Shown here piece by piece: positions 42,486 to 55,959 of a stretch of DNA of 64,000 nucleotides. The notes beneath the pieces were generated by a model that made no database searches, was not told the origin of the DNA, and saw only the letters and a list, made by a program, of their open reading frames with translations. Position 1 is the first letter of the stretch. Each line of letters begins with the position of its first letter. This DNA is from Phytophthora sp. 'mugwort' (lineage: Eukaryota > Oomycota > Peronosporomycetes > Peronosporales > Peronosporaceae), in assembly GCA_033558025.1 (NCBI GenBank), contig JAUCEF010000013.1, positions 4,705,001 to 4,769,000 on the forward strand, written 5' to 3'. Both the position numbers and the translations under genes were made by a program.

Positions 42486-43279
42486 TCACGGCATGGGGGT
42501 GTTGAGCAGGCCCTGGGCGACCGACTGGGCCTTCTCGTGGCCGCAAAGCAGCTCCACAAGCTTCACGCCCATGGCCATGGCAGTGCCCGGGCCCTGACTG
42601 GTCACGCACTTGCCGTTCACCACGATATTCTCGTGCTTGTAGTCCACACCCGTCATCTTAGGCTCGAAGCTTGGGTAGCTGGTGGCCGCGCCGGGGGGCA
42701 ACAGGCCGTGCGAGTGCAGAACAACCGCCGGAGCGGCACAAATGGCGCCGTAGAGCTTGCTGTCCTCCTTCTGTTTCTGCAACAGTGCCACTACCTCCTT
42801 GGAGTCGCGCAGGTGCTCGGCACCCGGCATTCCCTGTTATAATAGTCAGTTTACTATATCGTTATAATTACTATTATAACCGTGTTCTTTAAGAGGATGA
42901 CGTACGCCCGGGACCACGATGAGATCGAAGCTCTTGCCGGCGCAGGCCTCGATAGCGACGTCGCCCTGCACTTTGACGCCGCGCGACATAGTCACAATGT
43001 TGTTGGGTTTGTTGCCGACGGTGGCAAGCGTCACCTCGACACCGCCGCGCGTGAGCACGTCGGCCAGCGTGATGGCCTCGATCTCTTCCGAGCCGTCGGC
43101 CTGCGTCGTATGAATAGTATTTTTCCATTAATTAATTAGTACTTGAAGAGGGAAGCCATATGATATCCTGCTGTTGCTGGGCGTACGATGGGGATCAGAG
43201 CAGTCGTCATTCTGGTGGAGAGCTGGCGGACGCTAAGATGGGGTCGGAGCTGCTGCGCAAGGCGATTGAGTCGTTGCAT
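42486..43279 (-). CDS. DJ-1/PfpI family protein, probably mitochondrial
   Basis: Three exons: 43279-43187, 43100-42906 and 42833-42486; introns of 86 and 72 bp, both GTACG...CAG. The product is 211 residues. Exon 1 supplies a basic, amphipathic presequence (MQRLNRLAQQLRPHLSVRQL) and then TALIPI, which splices into ADGSEEIEAITLADVL. Further motifs are FDLIVVPGGMPGAEHL and the nucleophile elbow YGAICAAPAVVL with the redox-active Cys, as in human DJ-1 (PARK7). The family acts in oxidative-stress defence and has been assigned glyoxalase or deglycase activities, which are debated. The second Met (position 24) could start a cytosolic form. Confidence 0.92.
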
Positions 43280-44166
43280 GCACGAGGCAAGTTCGACAGT
43301 GATATAGTGGACGCAAAGATACTGCATCAACGTGATTTTGACCAATCGTGACCGCGTACTGAAATAATGGAAGCCTATCGGCGATGTGTGAGCAGCCTGT
43401 ACATGTAGGTTACTCGGGGGGGGCGGACTTACCGCGCACCTTGCATATATATTGAAAGGAACGTCGCATTACAATATAGGTCTTCATCTCTTTTGAGCCT
43501 TGCAGCTCATTGTCTGTCAGTAGCTCATCTTGGCAAGAACATCTTCCACACTCGAAAATCTCGCGTTCCTTCTTCTAGAGTTCCATGGCGAGCTCCAGTT
43601 GATCCAGTTCATTTAACCGACTGTCGCTCTGCCCCAGCTCTGTTATCATGCTCTCGATCTCGCACCCAATCTACTCCAGGCGGTCAATTCCCAGTATCGG
43701 TAACGTTATTGGGACAACGCCCGCATTAGCCTTAGCCTCGCGTGATTTTAATCGTTGCGATTACTGCCTCATCATCGCTACATGGTAAACTGTACATGTG
43801 AGTGTACGATCAGATGATGAATGGGCTGCCATTCGACAATCAAAAACTTCAACTTCCTATTGCCATATCCGTTCAGAAAACGTACATATAGTCACTTTTT
43901 GTAGCCAAGTGGAGAGTGCATGATACATGTTTCCCATTAATGGGGCTGAGATGGGACTATGTTCGACAGCAGGTGCCCAATGTAGCCGCCGAAGAAGACT
44001 GGCGACGCCCAGGGCCTGTAGCCAACGACAGTCAGCGCCGCATTCGCCGATTTGGCGACTATGGCTGGGTAATATGGCACACCTGTAGTCAGGCTGCTGT
44101 CACTTTGACTTTGACCAAGAGGCGAGCGTCCTGCTACAGTTTCCTGTACCTCCGCATCAATCCAAG
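43280..44166. other. Divergent intergenic region between DJ-1 and the glycosyltransferase
   Basis: Upstream regions of two divergent genes. A plus frame at 43916-44224 overlaps the glycosyltransferase start in another frame and has no motif. Nothing else seen. Confidence 0.4.
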
Positions 44167-45657
44167 ATGGCACCACAACGCGTTCCGCCGACGCCTCAGC
44201 CCTCGCACGTCCAGCGCTGGCTAATACTCGCGTTTCTGGTCACTTCGCTCGCGGTGGTTGTCGTGCTCAACTACCGCGGCATGATCCTCAGTCTGATGGA
44301 CGAGCAGCACAGTATCGACACGAAGCTTCGGAAATCCAAGGTCGTGAACGAGCTGGTGACGCTCTTGTTGGCCAAGCAAGGACAACACAAGGACGGAGAC
44401 AGCATCGCAGTCTCCTCCTCGGTCCCAACGGCCGCAGCGAGTAAAGTACGCAGCATGTACCAGGGCGACGAGGACCGAAGCGAACTGCACATCGTCTTCA
44501 GCATGAGCTGCGATCAAGGCCGACGGGTGCCGCTGCAGACTATTCTGCAGTACTCGGCTGTTGTCGTGGGTCAGCGCGGCCCGATGACGCAAATCCTTTC
44601 CGGCTGCACGGACACCCAACGCGAGGAAATCATGCGCGAACCCACACTGTACTACGACTTTCGAAGACACTTCACGCCCTCGTATTCACCACACCCGATG
44701 CCTAATATCTCAGACGTCTACACGCCGTACAACAAGCCATTTGCACTGCGCCACTTCTTGCAAAACGCGCAGCCACCCGTAAAGCACGATATCATCGCGC
44801 TTATTGATGGAGACATGGTCTTCTTCAAGCCGTTGGAGGTGAACACGGGTCGGGATGTGACCAAGTACTATCACGGCAACCGGAATTTGTCCACCGTGAA
44901 CGATACGGTGGCCGACGGCATCGCGGTTGCGCAGGACTGGTACAATTATCTCAATTTGGGGTGGTATGCAGAGCATGCCAAAGAGAAACTGGAGGTCATT
45001 TGTGCCGGAAAACCTTGCATGAACGTGACCCGCGAAGACGCGCGCGAATACTATTCGAGCACAGGGCCGCCATACATCATGACTCGCCATGACATGGAGG
45101 TCATGGTCGGTGACTACTGCGACTTTGTAGTGCGTGGCCGACAAATGGATGGTACGTGGATGGTCGAGATGGTCGCGTACACGTTGGCTGTCGCAAACCA
45201 CGGGATCAAGCACACGCTATTGACGAATCTGGGAGCGACACACCCGAATGTAGCACGGGATCAGCGTGAATACTGGGACTTCGTGGATGAAACATTTCCA
45301 AACCCGTGCGAAGACCCCACCGCGGTTGTTATGCCATCTGACCCGCCTGTAGGCATCCACTACTGCCAGAAGTACGGCTTCGTCGAAGGAGACCAGAAAG
45401 GTCATTACTACTACAAGTACGACCTCCCCGAGACGCTCGTAGAGTGCAATAGTCCTTTGCTCAAGGTGCCTCCTGCATCGGACTGGGATACACTCGCGCA
45501 AACTACAGCACGCGAGTTACTTGCACAAAAGCGGCACGAGGTCTGGGTCGAGTGTTCAATCACTAAAGTAGTAAACCAAGCCATGGTCAAGTATAAGCAG
45601 CGCTCCTGTCCTAACGGATACAACACAGAGCAGAGCATTGAGATGGTCAAGCCGTAG
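44167..45657 (+). CDS. Golgi-type glycosyltransferase, HPAT/SGT1-like
   Basis: A single-exon protein of 496 residues with type II topology: short N-tail, membrane anchor at about 18-37 (WLILAFLVTSLAVVVVLNY), coiled stem, then a luminal catalytic domain. It starts LHIVFSMSCDQGRRVPLQTI, has YNKPFALRHFL, and LIDGDMVFFKPL with a DxD metal/nucleotide-sugar motif. Then come WYNYLNLGWY, GPPYIMTRHDM, and GIHYCQKYGF. This layout matches the hydroxyproline O-arabinosyltransferase / peptidyl-serine galactosyltransferase group, first described in plants and algae. Those enzymes modify Hyp- and Ser-rich wall proteins. The substrate here is unknown; Ser/Pro-rich surface proteins such as those at 20-24 kb are a natural guess. 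Confidence 0.85.
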   Translation: MAPQRVPPTPQPSHVQRWLILAFLVTSLAVVVVLNYRGMILSLMDEQHSIDTKLRKSKVVNELVTLLLAKQGQHKDGDSIAVSSSVPTAAASKVRSMYQGDEDRSELHIVFSMSCDQGRRVPLQTILQYSAVVVGQRGPMTQILSGCTDTQREEIMREPTLYYDFRRHFTPSYSPHPMPNISDVYTPYNKPFALRHFLQNAQPPVKHDIIALIDGDMVFFKPLEVNTGRDVTKYYHGNRNLSTVNDTVADGIAVAQDWYNYLNLGWYAEHAKEKLEVICAGKPCMNVTREDAREYYSSTGPPYIMTRHDMEVMVGDYCDFVVRGRQMDGTWMVEMVAYTLAVANHGIKHTLLTNLGATHPNVARDQREYWDFVDETFPNPCEDPTAVVMPSDPPVGIHYCQKYGFVEGDQKGHYYYKYDLPETLVECNSPLLKVPPASDWDTLAQTTARELLAQKRHEVWVECSITKVVNQAMVKYKQRSCPNGYNTEQSIEMVKP

Positions 45658-45785
45658 ATGGTCCTGTTTCGTCAGGGAGAATTACAAAAGTAGTAACCCA
45701 GATCCCTGAAACATGAGTAGCAATATCAATTTTAGGGATATTGTAGTTCCAATGAAGATCATGTGGACAGTCTTACGTATTCCGC

Positions 45786-47681
45786 TTACAGCAAACCTTG
45801 GCGAGCCAGATCCTCGAACGTCTTTCTGTTAAGCACATTACCTTCTGAGTCCTCGAACTCCTCCTCGTTTGTCGCATTCCAGCTCTCCGCGTCGATCTGG
45901 TCTTTCAACTTGTCATACACTGTTCATGCAAAATACAACAGAGTATAAATCCGATAACCGGGTCAGTATAGTGCAGAGTAGGTTATTAACCACACAAAAA
46001 CGCACTTACACTGAATGGCATCCCTCATGAGCGTGATGTCGTGGAAGTGTTTCGTGTTCGGAATCTTCAGACAGCGCATACCAAAGCCGTGACGCCATTC
46101 CTGGAAGTGGCGATCGAATGCACGTCGTCCCCAGTAACTGTGGTTGCCGCAGATTTCGCACTTGTACTCGACGCCAAGACCGTGCAGCTTGTACAACCAG
46201 TACGGAATGGGCTTTCCATCCCAACCCAAAGGCAAGTTCAACGGGTTGTATAGCTGTTCTTCCTCATCCTCACCCTCTTCGTTCTCATTCTCCACGTCCA
46301 CATCGGAGAACGTGCCTTCCTCCTCTTCCTCGATTTCGGCTTGAAGCTCCTCGTGTGTGCGCGTCTGCTTGAGCTCCAAGTATGAAATTGTGCCCTGCAC
46401 AACTTCTGTAAGCAGCTCGGACATACGACGGACCAACACTTCGTCAAACGCAATGATCTTTTGCTTTGCCTCCAGTTCCTTCTTAACGTCCTTGCTTGCT
46501 TTACCATCAGTAGAAGTCGCTCCACTAGGCCCAGAATCGTTGGATGCCTTCGCAGCAGCAGCAGCGGCAAACTTCTTGTGCTTCTTTCCTGTCAGATGGC
46601 CGCTGTACACACCCTCAGAGCTGAATTGCTTGTTACAAAGCTCGCAAAAGCGCGCGGAATTTTTGCCATCATCCGCATTATCAGCGTTCCGATTCACGTC
46701 CCACCCAGCGACTTCATGTAGCGCCCACTGCTTCTCGAACTTTGCAGAAGTTTCATCGGTCACGTCGTCGAGGTCCACAAGAGGCTGCGTACGGCGATAG
46801 AAATCCAATAAATACGCCTTCAAGTCTTGCAAGTACTGTTGGTACGGCGCCGACTGGGTTTTCTGCGCTGCTGGGATGGCCGAGAAGTCCGAGAATGACG
46901 CCAAGTACGCGAGGTAGTCGATCGAGGAGCCTGTAGGCTGCTTCCTCCCGTTCGTCTTGGCACTTGAGCTCAGAGCCTCCCGTGTCTTCCGTGCTTGCCT
47001 ACAACCACCACAAATCGATCAGCACCGTTCCAAAAACAACAAGCAGGGTCACTCCTACTCACCATTTAAGCTCTGGGATGTTCAAGAAACGCGTGTAGAA
47101 CTCGTTCAGGTCCACGTACTTGCCAAAACGCTCTTCGCCCGAGAATTGGACGTTCGGGTGCAGCGCCTTGTCCAAAAAATGGGGCTCATGCGAAACCACC
47201 GAGTTCGGGTATTTGCGGTGGAACGAACGGATGGACTTGAGCTGTTCGTAGAACGACGTGAACACTGCCCGTCCTCGCATGCCCTCCGTCTCCTCAGCAA
47301 AAATGCTGTACCAAAATAATAATGGTACAGTACAGTACCAGAGTCAATAAACTTATTGAAACTATTGCCAACTTGCCAGCGAAAACGCACCCATCGTCGT
47401 CGTCATAGAGCTCCTTGACGTGCTTGCTGCGCTGCGTCACCTCGTCCAGCAGGTTGCTCACTTTGTGGCCGTGCAGAACGCGCCCGCGATGCTGCTCCAG
47501 CGCCAATAATTCGTACAATATTCCAGTCAGAATAGGATCCAATTACAATAAGTCGTCCAGTGCAGCCGCGAAAGAGACGTACATTGCGCGGTTTATCACC
47601 CAGTGTGGACGAGACAGCACGCTCTAGCACCTCGATCTCCTCCTGTTCGGCGCGCAGCTGTTCCAGCACCGTAGACGACAT
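45786..47681 (-). CDS. SF3A3: Splicing factor 3A subunit 3 (SF3A3/Prp9)
   Basis: Five exons: 47681-47583, 47491-47391, 47305-47063, 46998-46010, 45919-45786; introns of 91, 85, 64 and 90 bp. The product is 521 residues. It starts MSSTVLEQLRAEQEEIEVLE, has VKELYDDDDG and FTSFYEQLKSIRSFHRK. A C2H2 matrin-type finger (FCELCNKQF ... HLTGKKHKK) follows. The end is the highly conserved NLPLGWDGKPIPYWLYKLHG, then CEICGNHSYWGRRAFDRHF and RHGFGMRCLKIPNTKHF, closing with ARQGLL as in the human protein. It is part of the U2 snRNP SF3a complex, needed for branch-site recognition. The compact C2H2 insertion after the middle region and the acidic stretch (EEEEEG, NENEEGEDEEE) are normal for the family. Confidence 0.95.
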
Positions 47682-47937
47682 GATCAGGGGTGCTCGGCGT
47701 CTTGCTCGGCGACGATCAACTTAATGGCGCGGCCCTCACGCAGGTTCGGAAATAAACGGATACGTTACGGTACTACATCTTGAATTGTGACGAAGTGCAA
47801 AATGGCTACATTTCTCAACTCTATTACACAGCTCTGGCTGCAGCTACGTCGACGTACAATACACTAGCGATACGAATCTTCCTACTTAAGTATTCCTACT
47901 AAACTTCCGTGTAAGCACATGGTTTGCTGCAAGTTTA

Positions 47938-50399
47938 TCAGTCGCTGTCGCTGTCCAATAAGCAGATGATGTCCATATCGCTTGACATTGTCGAGGGTTT
48001 TGGAGGAGGTCGCGCTTGACGTCGTAGTCGCTGGTCGAATGGACTGTTCACATTATGATTCCGAGATAAGGAGGCCATCGCGCTAGCCAGGTTGGGCTCT
48101 GCTTGGTTCTGCAGATCCTGAGCAGGCGAGATGGTCATCGGCGCTGAAGCAACTGCAACCGTGGAAGCCGGTGGAGGCATACTGTTAACGATGGTGCTTG
48201 CTGGAACCGAGTACGACCAGGAGGACGAATTACCTGTGCTGCTTGTCCCTGGACCATTTGAAGGGAACAAGTTCTCGTCCAACGGAAACGGAAAATACTC
48301 GCCGCAATTGCCGTCGCTTGTGGTGTTGGTCGTGGAAGATGTCGGCGCTGACACTGAAGGGGTATCCCATGCGTCACTCGTCACCGTTAATATATCAATA
48401 TCGTCATCAAGCAGAATCGGAGCAGATGCAGACGCAGCAGCAGCTGTGGTGGCAGCGCTGGTTGTTGTTGCTGCTGTGTCCTCATCTTCGTCGTCACTTG
48501 ATAACAGATCGATCTCAACTGGCGCAGCAGCACTTGATCCAGCTGGTTCACTCGATGCGTCGCCATCTAGCGCTGAGGCAGCTACAGTCGGTGTATTTGT
48601 TGAAGCCCCTGGGACCTCAGTCTGTTCTGCTTTCACCCTCTTTGCTGGTGGCTCTGGTACGAACTCATCCTCTAGCCTCCGTTTCCATGAGCCATCGGGA
48701 AAGATTTCAACTTCCTCGAGCTCTTCTTCACCTTCGACTTCTGCAAGAAGTTTCTTTAAATAAGGGTCAATACGCAAATCAGATGCCTTGATAAACTGCA
48801 TAAGTCCACAGTAACCATACAGACACAACGTTAGACACTACACCGGCACAGCAAACTACAAGGGAATGCTTGCTTACTTGGTGGCACACTGTACACCGCC
48901 AGGCCTTTGACCGAGCTTTCTTGCTAAACAACAGGAAAGTTCGCAGGTCAAAGCATTGCAAGTGCTTGCAGTACAATCCTCGAGCTGGAAGATTAATCAC
49001 GCACAATCCTAATGGACAGCGGACTGACAGCATTGTGACGGTAGCAACGACATCATCTTCGTCTTCACTGCCAAACGACTTGATAACTTGTTGCTTTGCG
49101 CTCTCGTACGTCAGATTCTTCGATGCTTCTTTCACCTCTTCGACGAGATCATTAATGTTGCGCACCTCCACAATCTGCACCATGAATCCGAATACTGACG
49201 GATTCTCGGTGGTCCGAACGTCAATCACGTTTCGTCCTACTCGCGAGTATTGAAAAATATTTGCTGGTATCTCTCGCAAAACCTTGGAAGGGTTTGCGTG
49301 TCCAGGCGGAGCACGTTGCGTGATCGGCACGCCAAATCCATTCACGCTTAGCTGTGTTGATGCCGGCCAGCAGTGTCCTGCTGCAAGATCCTCTTTCACC
49401 GCAAAGCACCGCAGTTGGAGCTCCAGAGATCCAGGCGTCATCGACCCTGGCTTTGGGTCTCGGTTAGCATACATGTTGTTGAGGTCGTTGTCCGTGATGT
49501 AGTACTCTAGCCGGAATGAGCTCGCCGATTTGGCGAACCGCACGAAGTTGGGGTCGAGTATGGTCTTCTGTACACGATAAAACGGATCGTACGTCTTCGC
49601 TCGACACATTTCACAGTACCATTCGCCACTCAGCTGAATCAAAGACACAAACGATACATCGTCAGCACATATACCATCAGCTTCCAGCGTCCTACACACA
49701 GTTCAACCCACCGTTATCAGCTGATGGCACTTGCCATGCACAGCCAAGCCACAGTTCACACACTTGACCACCTTGCCTGACACTCCTTGTGTGACGCAGA
49801 AGCACCTCGCGCCGTCCAGCGCCGCGGCCTTCATCGGGTTGTACAGGTCAACTCCACTTGTCAGTGGAATCACACTCGTCCCTGACGGCGCGACACCTGC
49901 CGCTCCATAAGACACTGGAGTTCGCGGCGCCGCGTCCCGTCCGTACATGGGGACGTGGATGGAGCGCGATGGCGGCGTCGTGGGTGTGATCGGCGCATAG
50001 CGTCCAGGCAGCTGCGGTGGTATGCTGCCCGTGTTGTAGCCGGCCTGTACCACGTGCGGCGCCGGCGCGTGGACTGCTCTCCCCCTCGTCTGCTGCTCGA
50101 TGCTCCGCATGCCGGCCGCCAACCGCTCGGCGTAGAAGACGGCGGAAGTGGGGCCTCGAGCCTTGTCGGCGAAGGACTACAATCACAGAATTATACGGTA
50201 TGAGCGACGGACTAAAGGGGCGTTTTAGCTCTAAATAGGGTCCATGCACCTCCAGCTCGACGGCGATGCGCTCCACGAGCTCGGACTTGCGCCCCGAACG
50301 CGCCAGATTGAGGTCCATCAGGATGTTGCGCAGCTCCGGCATACGCAGCATGTTGAGGCGCACGCGGAGGTCACGCAGCTGGGCAGCGGTGGCGCTCAT
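47938..50399 (-). CDS. SIZ/PIAS-type SUMO E3 ligase with a PHD finger
   Basis: Four exons: 50399-50250, 50176-49712, 49633-48878, 48795-47938; introns of 73, 78 and 81 bp. The product is 742 residues. Order: SAP domain at 1-50 (LRVRLNMLRMPELRNILMDL), Pro-rich linker, PHD finger (CFCVTQGVSGKVVKCVNCGL ... CHQLI, joined by splicing to WYCEMC), PINIT domain (FRLEYYITDNDL ... VNGFGVPI ... NVIDVR), and SP-RING (VRCPLGLCVINLPARGLYC; KHLQCFD; WRCTVC). A Ser/Ala-rich tail with SUMO-interacting-like motifs (VEIDLLSSDDED; ILLDDDIDI; IICLLDSDSD) ends it. PHD plus SP-RING is the plant SIZ1-type layout. It transfers SUMO to nuclear proteins; the SAP domain targets chromatin. Confidence 0.92.
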
Positions 50400-50976
50400 G
50401 CTTGCCTGGGTCTTGACTGCCTCTCACCGACGGCGTGCGTTGGCCTAAAAGCTTCTTCTCGCTCGCCCTTCACTGCATGGCCTGCTTGGCGCCCTGTCGG
50501 TGGCGGCGCATTTTGTAATTTGTCACTTGCATGACTGTGCAATCGATGCTAGAAATTGTATCCGCTTACAAAACGAACGTGTCAAACGTGATGGAACTGC
50601 ACCGTCTTTTGTTATTACCTTGGGTATAGTTGTATTTTCATAAACAGCAAAGGTCATTGCTGTTATTATATAAACTTAGAAGGCTATGAATGCAATTAAT
50701 AAATGTAATGGGTCGCTTCGCGTTCGCACCTGCGGCCAGCTGCTTCTTGTACGTCTGCAAACCGCTAAGAACGAAGTTGTGGCAGTCTAATAATGCGAAA
50801 AGCGATGGAGATCCCCATATACCAGCGAGAGCAGATCTAGTGACAACGGTTGCTTACTACAGAGACTAAAGGATTGGGGAATTCTTCTAACCGCAAGCGT
50901 CAAAACATGTTTTTGAAGTACGTAGTCCATGTAACTAAAGCTGGCCTCCGATGCCTATTGTATCAAACGTGGCAGT
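50400..50976. other. Intergenic region between SIZ ligase start and Aurora kinase end
   Basis: Upstream region of the minus-strand SIZ gene and downstream region of the minus-strand Aurora gene. A/T-rich in the middle. No gene seen. Confidence 0.4.
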
Positions 50977-53221
<2,245 letters not shown>

Positions 53222-53475
53222 CCGCGTCGCCCAAGTGTCAATTCGTGAACTGCCGAGTAAACTTGTAATTCGAACATTTTCAATCTTTGCTTGCTGTATT
53301 TCATCATTAGTAATCTAAATATTGACAACTAATGATGAAAATGTACACGAAGCACGAAATGTGCCATCATATCGTGGCTAGCTTCTGAAAAGCGAGCTGC
53401 AGGTTTAAAATGCAGCCCGCTAGTACCGGACTCTCGTAAGACAAGCGGTAGAACTATGAGTGGCAACGACACGGG

Positions 53476-54605
53476 TTAGCCTAATGATGATCGAGGTATT
53501 AAAATTTCAGTGCAAAGACTAACCTCCTTGAAGCTCGAGCTCTTCATAGCGATCTGCTCCACTTCCGTCATGGGCGGAATGTTAAATCTGCAAGTGGCAA
53601 CAGGCGTTAGTGCTGCGACTTAGTGGAATTGAACGCGAAGAAGCGTACGTGTTCTGCTGAGCTACAACATGAAGTCTCGCAATGACGCGGTCGGCGGTCA
53701 CGGCGTTGGTGATGCTGCAAGTGAAAATGCACAGCTTAGGTTTCGAGGTCAGCGTCGAAGATTTTTAACTACCGTAAACCTTACCTCTCGGATCGACTGC
53801 TACTACTTTCCTTGGCACTAGGCATTTCGTTATAGATATCGTACACCTTGTTCAGGAACTCTGCCATTGTTGTACAATAGGTTAGACTGCAATACTTGCA
53901 AGTTACACGGAAACCCACCGTGGAAAAAGAAGCAGACGCTGAAAGCCGCTAAGAGCGTTCGCAGAGGCGCCCGCCGCTGACCGTCTTCACCTTCAAGTAA
54001 ATGACAAGTCGTCTGTCTTACTAACTGCGTTGGCAAGTCCCTGCACTGACACCAAAGCATTTCGGTGAAGTCCCCGACGGACAGCACTAGCCGTCAAGAT
54101 GGCAGTCACACCGATTTTATCAATATGGTTAACAGCTACATTTGCCAGCAACTCTCCGTTGTCGCTACTCACCCGTGTTGTGGTCGATCTTGGCGTAGCT
54201 GCGCTGCAATTGTGCCAAGAACGCGGCGCGGTTTTGTAGACAACCGTTGACATACTCGAACGACCGGCCTTTAATGTTAGTGCCCTTAACGACGGCGCTG
54301 AAATAGTTGGCGATGAACTGTGCCGGATGATCCGGACGCTGGTCCTGCAGTTGTCGCACCAGGTCGTCAACGTAGAACTCCACGCCCGACTGCTGCAGGT
54401 AGAACACGTTGGAGGACGTGAGCAGCGACGCGAGGCCACGCGACGGTAGGCGCGTCAGTGTGCGCAGCTTGGAGCTGCTTGCATCTGGCGACGCCGCACC
54501 TTCCTTGGCGCCATCGCTGCCAGCTAGAGGAATGCGATAGGCACTCGAAAGGAGCCGCTCCGCTTGCACGCGGCTCATACGCCGGGCGTTCGAATCGTCG
54601 CTCAT
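53476..54605 (-). CDS. CSTPP1 (C11orf49)-like protein
   Basis: Five exons: 54605-54173, 54086-53919, 53860-53785, 53714-53649, 53587-53476; phases agree and give 284 residues. After a polar N-terminus comes VFYLQQSGVEFYVDDLVRQL, then FIANYFSAVVKGTNIKGRSF and NRAAFLAQLQRSY. This aligns in order with human CSTPP1, a regulator of the tubulin polyglutamylase complex at centriolar satellites. Exons 2-3 continue the match (EMLWCQCRDLPTQLVRQT; FFFHEFLNKVYDIYNEM). The first block resembles an RIIa-type dimerisation fold. The last exon is less conserved, and its end (stop at 53476) may be wrong. Presence fits an organism with flagellate zoospores. Confidence 0.72.
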
Positions 54606-54980
54606 TGAGTAGCGTGCGACCTTCAACAAGATTGCAGCTTTTGATGGTACAGTGTACCAGCGATGACGTCGCTCGCGACAAAGACAAACGCGTCACTAGT
54701 TCAACTTAAAATTGACCCTCAATTACAAATAAATTACTGTATCCCACTGATCGTAGCACCAGAAATACGAGACACTTTACAACTACTTAGTACTACCTAA
54801 GTATAATACTTCGTATAGAATAAGACTTGCATATCTTTTAAGAAATGTTAGAATCTCATAAATTGTTTATCCAAGTAACAAGGTTAATATGTATATTAGT
54901 GTATGCAGGTTCCCAGGCGTCACCAGCGGTTCTGACGCAGAGAAGAGAGGGCGACGAGGAGCTTGACAATCGACACCTGC
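54606..54980. other. Short divergent intergenic region
   Basis: A/T-rich between the CSTPP1-like gene (minus) and the DUF1772-like gene (plus). No feature seen. Confidence 0.4.
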
Positions 54981-55505
54981 ATGGGCGTGGACGCGGAGGC
55001 GCTGGCGCAGCTGGCGGCCACGGGATTGGCGGGCATCTTCGCGGGCGCGTCCATGTATATCAGTGTGGCGCAGCATCCGGCGCTCATGGAGACGGACGCG
55101 TTGGTGTTTCAGGCTCCCTTCTTCCGGCGCATGTACTTCTATGCGGCGCGCATGCAAGGGCCCGTGGCGGTAGGCAGCGGGTTCAGTGCGCTGCTGGTCT
55201 CGTGGCTGCAGCGTCAGCGCGGGCCACACGCTGGCATGCCGCGCCTCTGGCTCGCGAGTGGCTGCCTCATCGGGGGTATCGTGCCCTTCACTGTACTCAA
55301 GATGCTCGCGCTTAACTACAAGCTCGTGGACTCGAAGCGCTGTGTGCACCGCGGCCAGTCGTGGATGCGGGAGATGCTGCGGCGGTGGGGCAGGCTTCAC
55401 GCGGTGCGCGCAGGGGCGAGTATGCTGGCGTTCTCCGGGATGTTGCTGGCTATGGCGTGTGGGGGCGACCGGACGCCTGCGCCCGCAGCTCTCCAGGCAG
55501 TGTAG
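54981..55505 (+). CDS. DUF1772 / anthrone-oxygenase-like small membrane protein
   Basis: 174 residues from ATG 54981 (MGVDAEALAQ), single exon. The first helix, GLAGIFAGASMYISVAQHPA, with the SxxQHP-type turn, and the following FFRRMYFYAARMQGPVA match the DUF1772 family. Further membrane segments follow: residues about 74-85, 93-112 (LWLASGCLIGGIVPFTVLKM) and 145-163 (AGASMLAFSGMLLAMAC). Four-helix DUF1772 proteins are common in fungi, bacteria and oomycetes. A few act as anthrone oxygenases in polyketide pathways, but most have no known role, and there is no polyketide gene nearby. The last 12 residues are polar. Confidence 0.75.
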   Translation: MGVDAEALAQLAATGLAGIFAGASMYISVAQHPALMETDALVFQAPFFRRMYFYAARMQGPVAVGSGFSALLVSWLQRQRGPHAGMPRLWLASGCLIGGIVPFTVLKMLALNYKLVDSKRCVHRGQSWMREMLRRWGRLHAVRAGASMLAFSGMLLAMACGGDRTPAPAALQAV

Positions 55506-55959
55506 ACGCGACAAAGGCTCAAGCTGAACTGCAGCAGCGACGGAGAAGGCTGCAGACTGACGGGAGACGACGATAGGAACTTATTTTATTGGGCGACGGA
55601 GCTGTAGACGCCGGAGCTAACGCGGTCGCTTTGACTAATGAATTGACCAGATTTGATCAAGCATGGAGGTGACGAGAGACTGGTGTAGCCATTTGCAGGT
55701 TGACAAGCATGAGATGCGCTTCTGATTGGTCAAAAACGCGTCGGTGTTTCTCACACGTCGCAGATTTTGGCCACTTCAAGGCAACTTTGCCTTCGGGAAA
55801 GGGCTGCAGCCAGCTCATTAGACTCCTCCCACACACACTTTCTCTCGGAAGCAAAAGTGTTAGTACTGAAAAAGCCGTCGAAGACAACAGTGGATCCAGT
55901 GGCAGCCGCAACTTAATCCAGCTCGTGGAGCTCTTCAAAGAGCCACAAGAGCTACGTTC
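55506..55959. other. Upstream region of the 55960 gene
   Basis: Probably promoter and 5' untranslated leader of the next gene. An open frame 55700-55966 precedes it but would end in a stop after splicing. No other feature. Confidence 0.4.

Noticed and set aside
43916..44224. Plus frame of 102 codons overlapping the glycosyltransferase start
   Set aside because: Different frame from the glycosyltransferase, no motif, and it ends inside that gene's membrane anchor.
48131..48763. Plus-strand frame of 210 codons opposite the SIZ ligase tail
   Set aside because: It is the mirror of the Ser/Ala/Asp-rich C-terminal exon; low-complexity coding gives open frames on the other strand.
49685..49711. 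A 20-bp intron in the SIZ gene (GTGGGT...GTGTAG)
   Set aside because: Too short to splice; a 78-bp intron ending at GATTCAG gives a proper PHD finger with WYCEMC.
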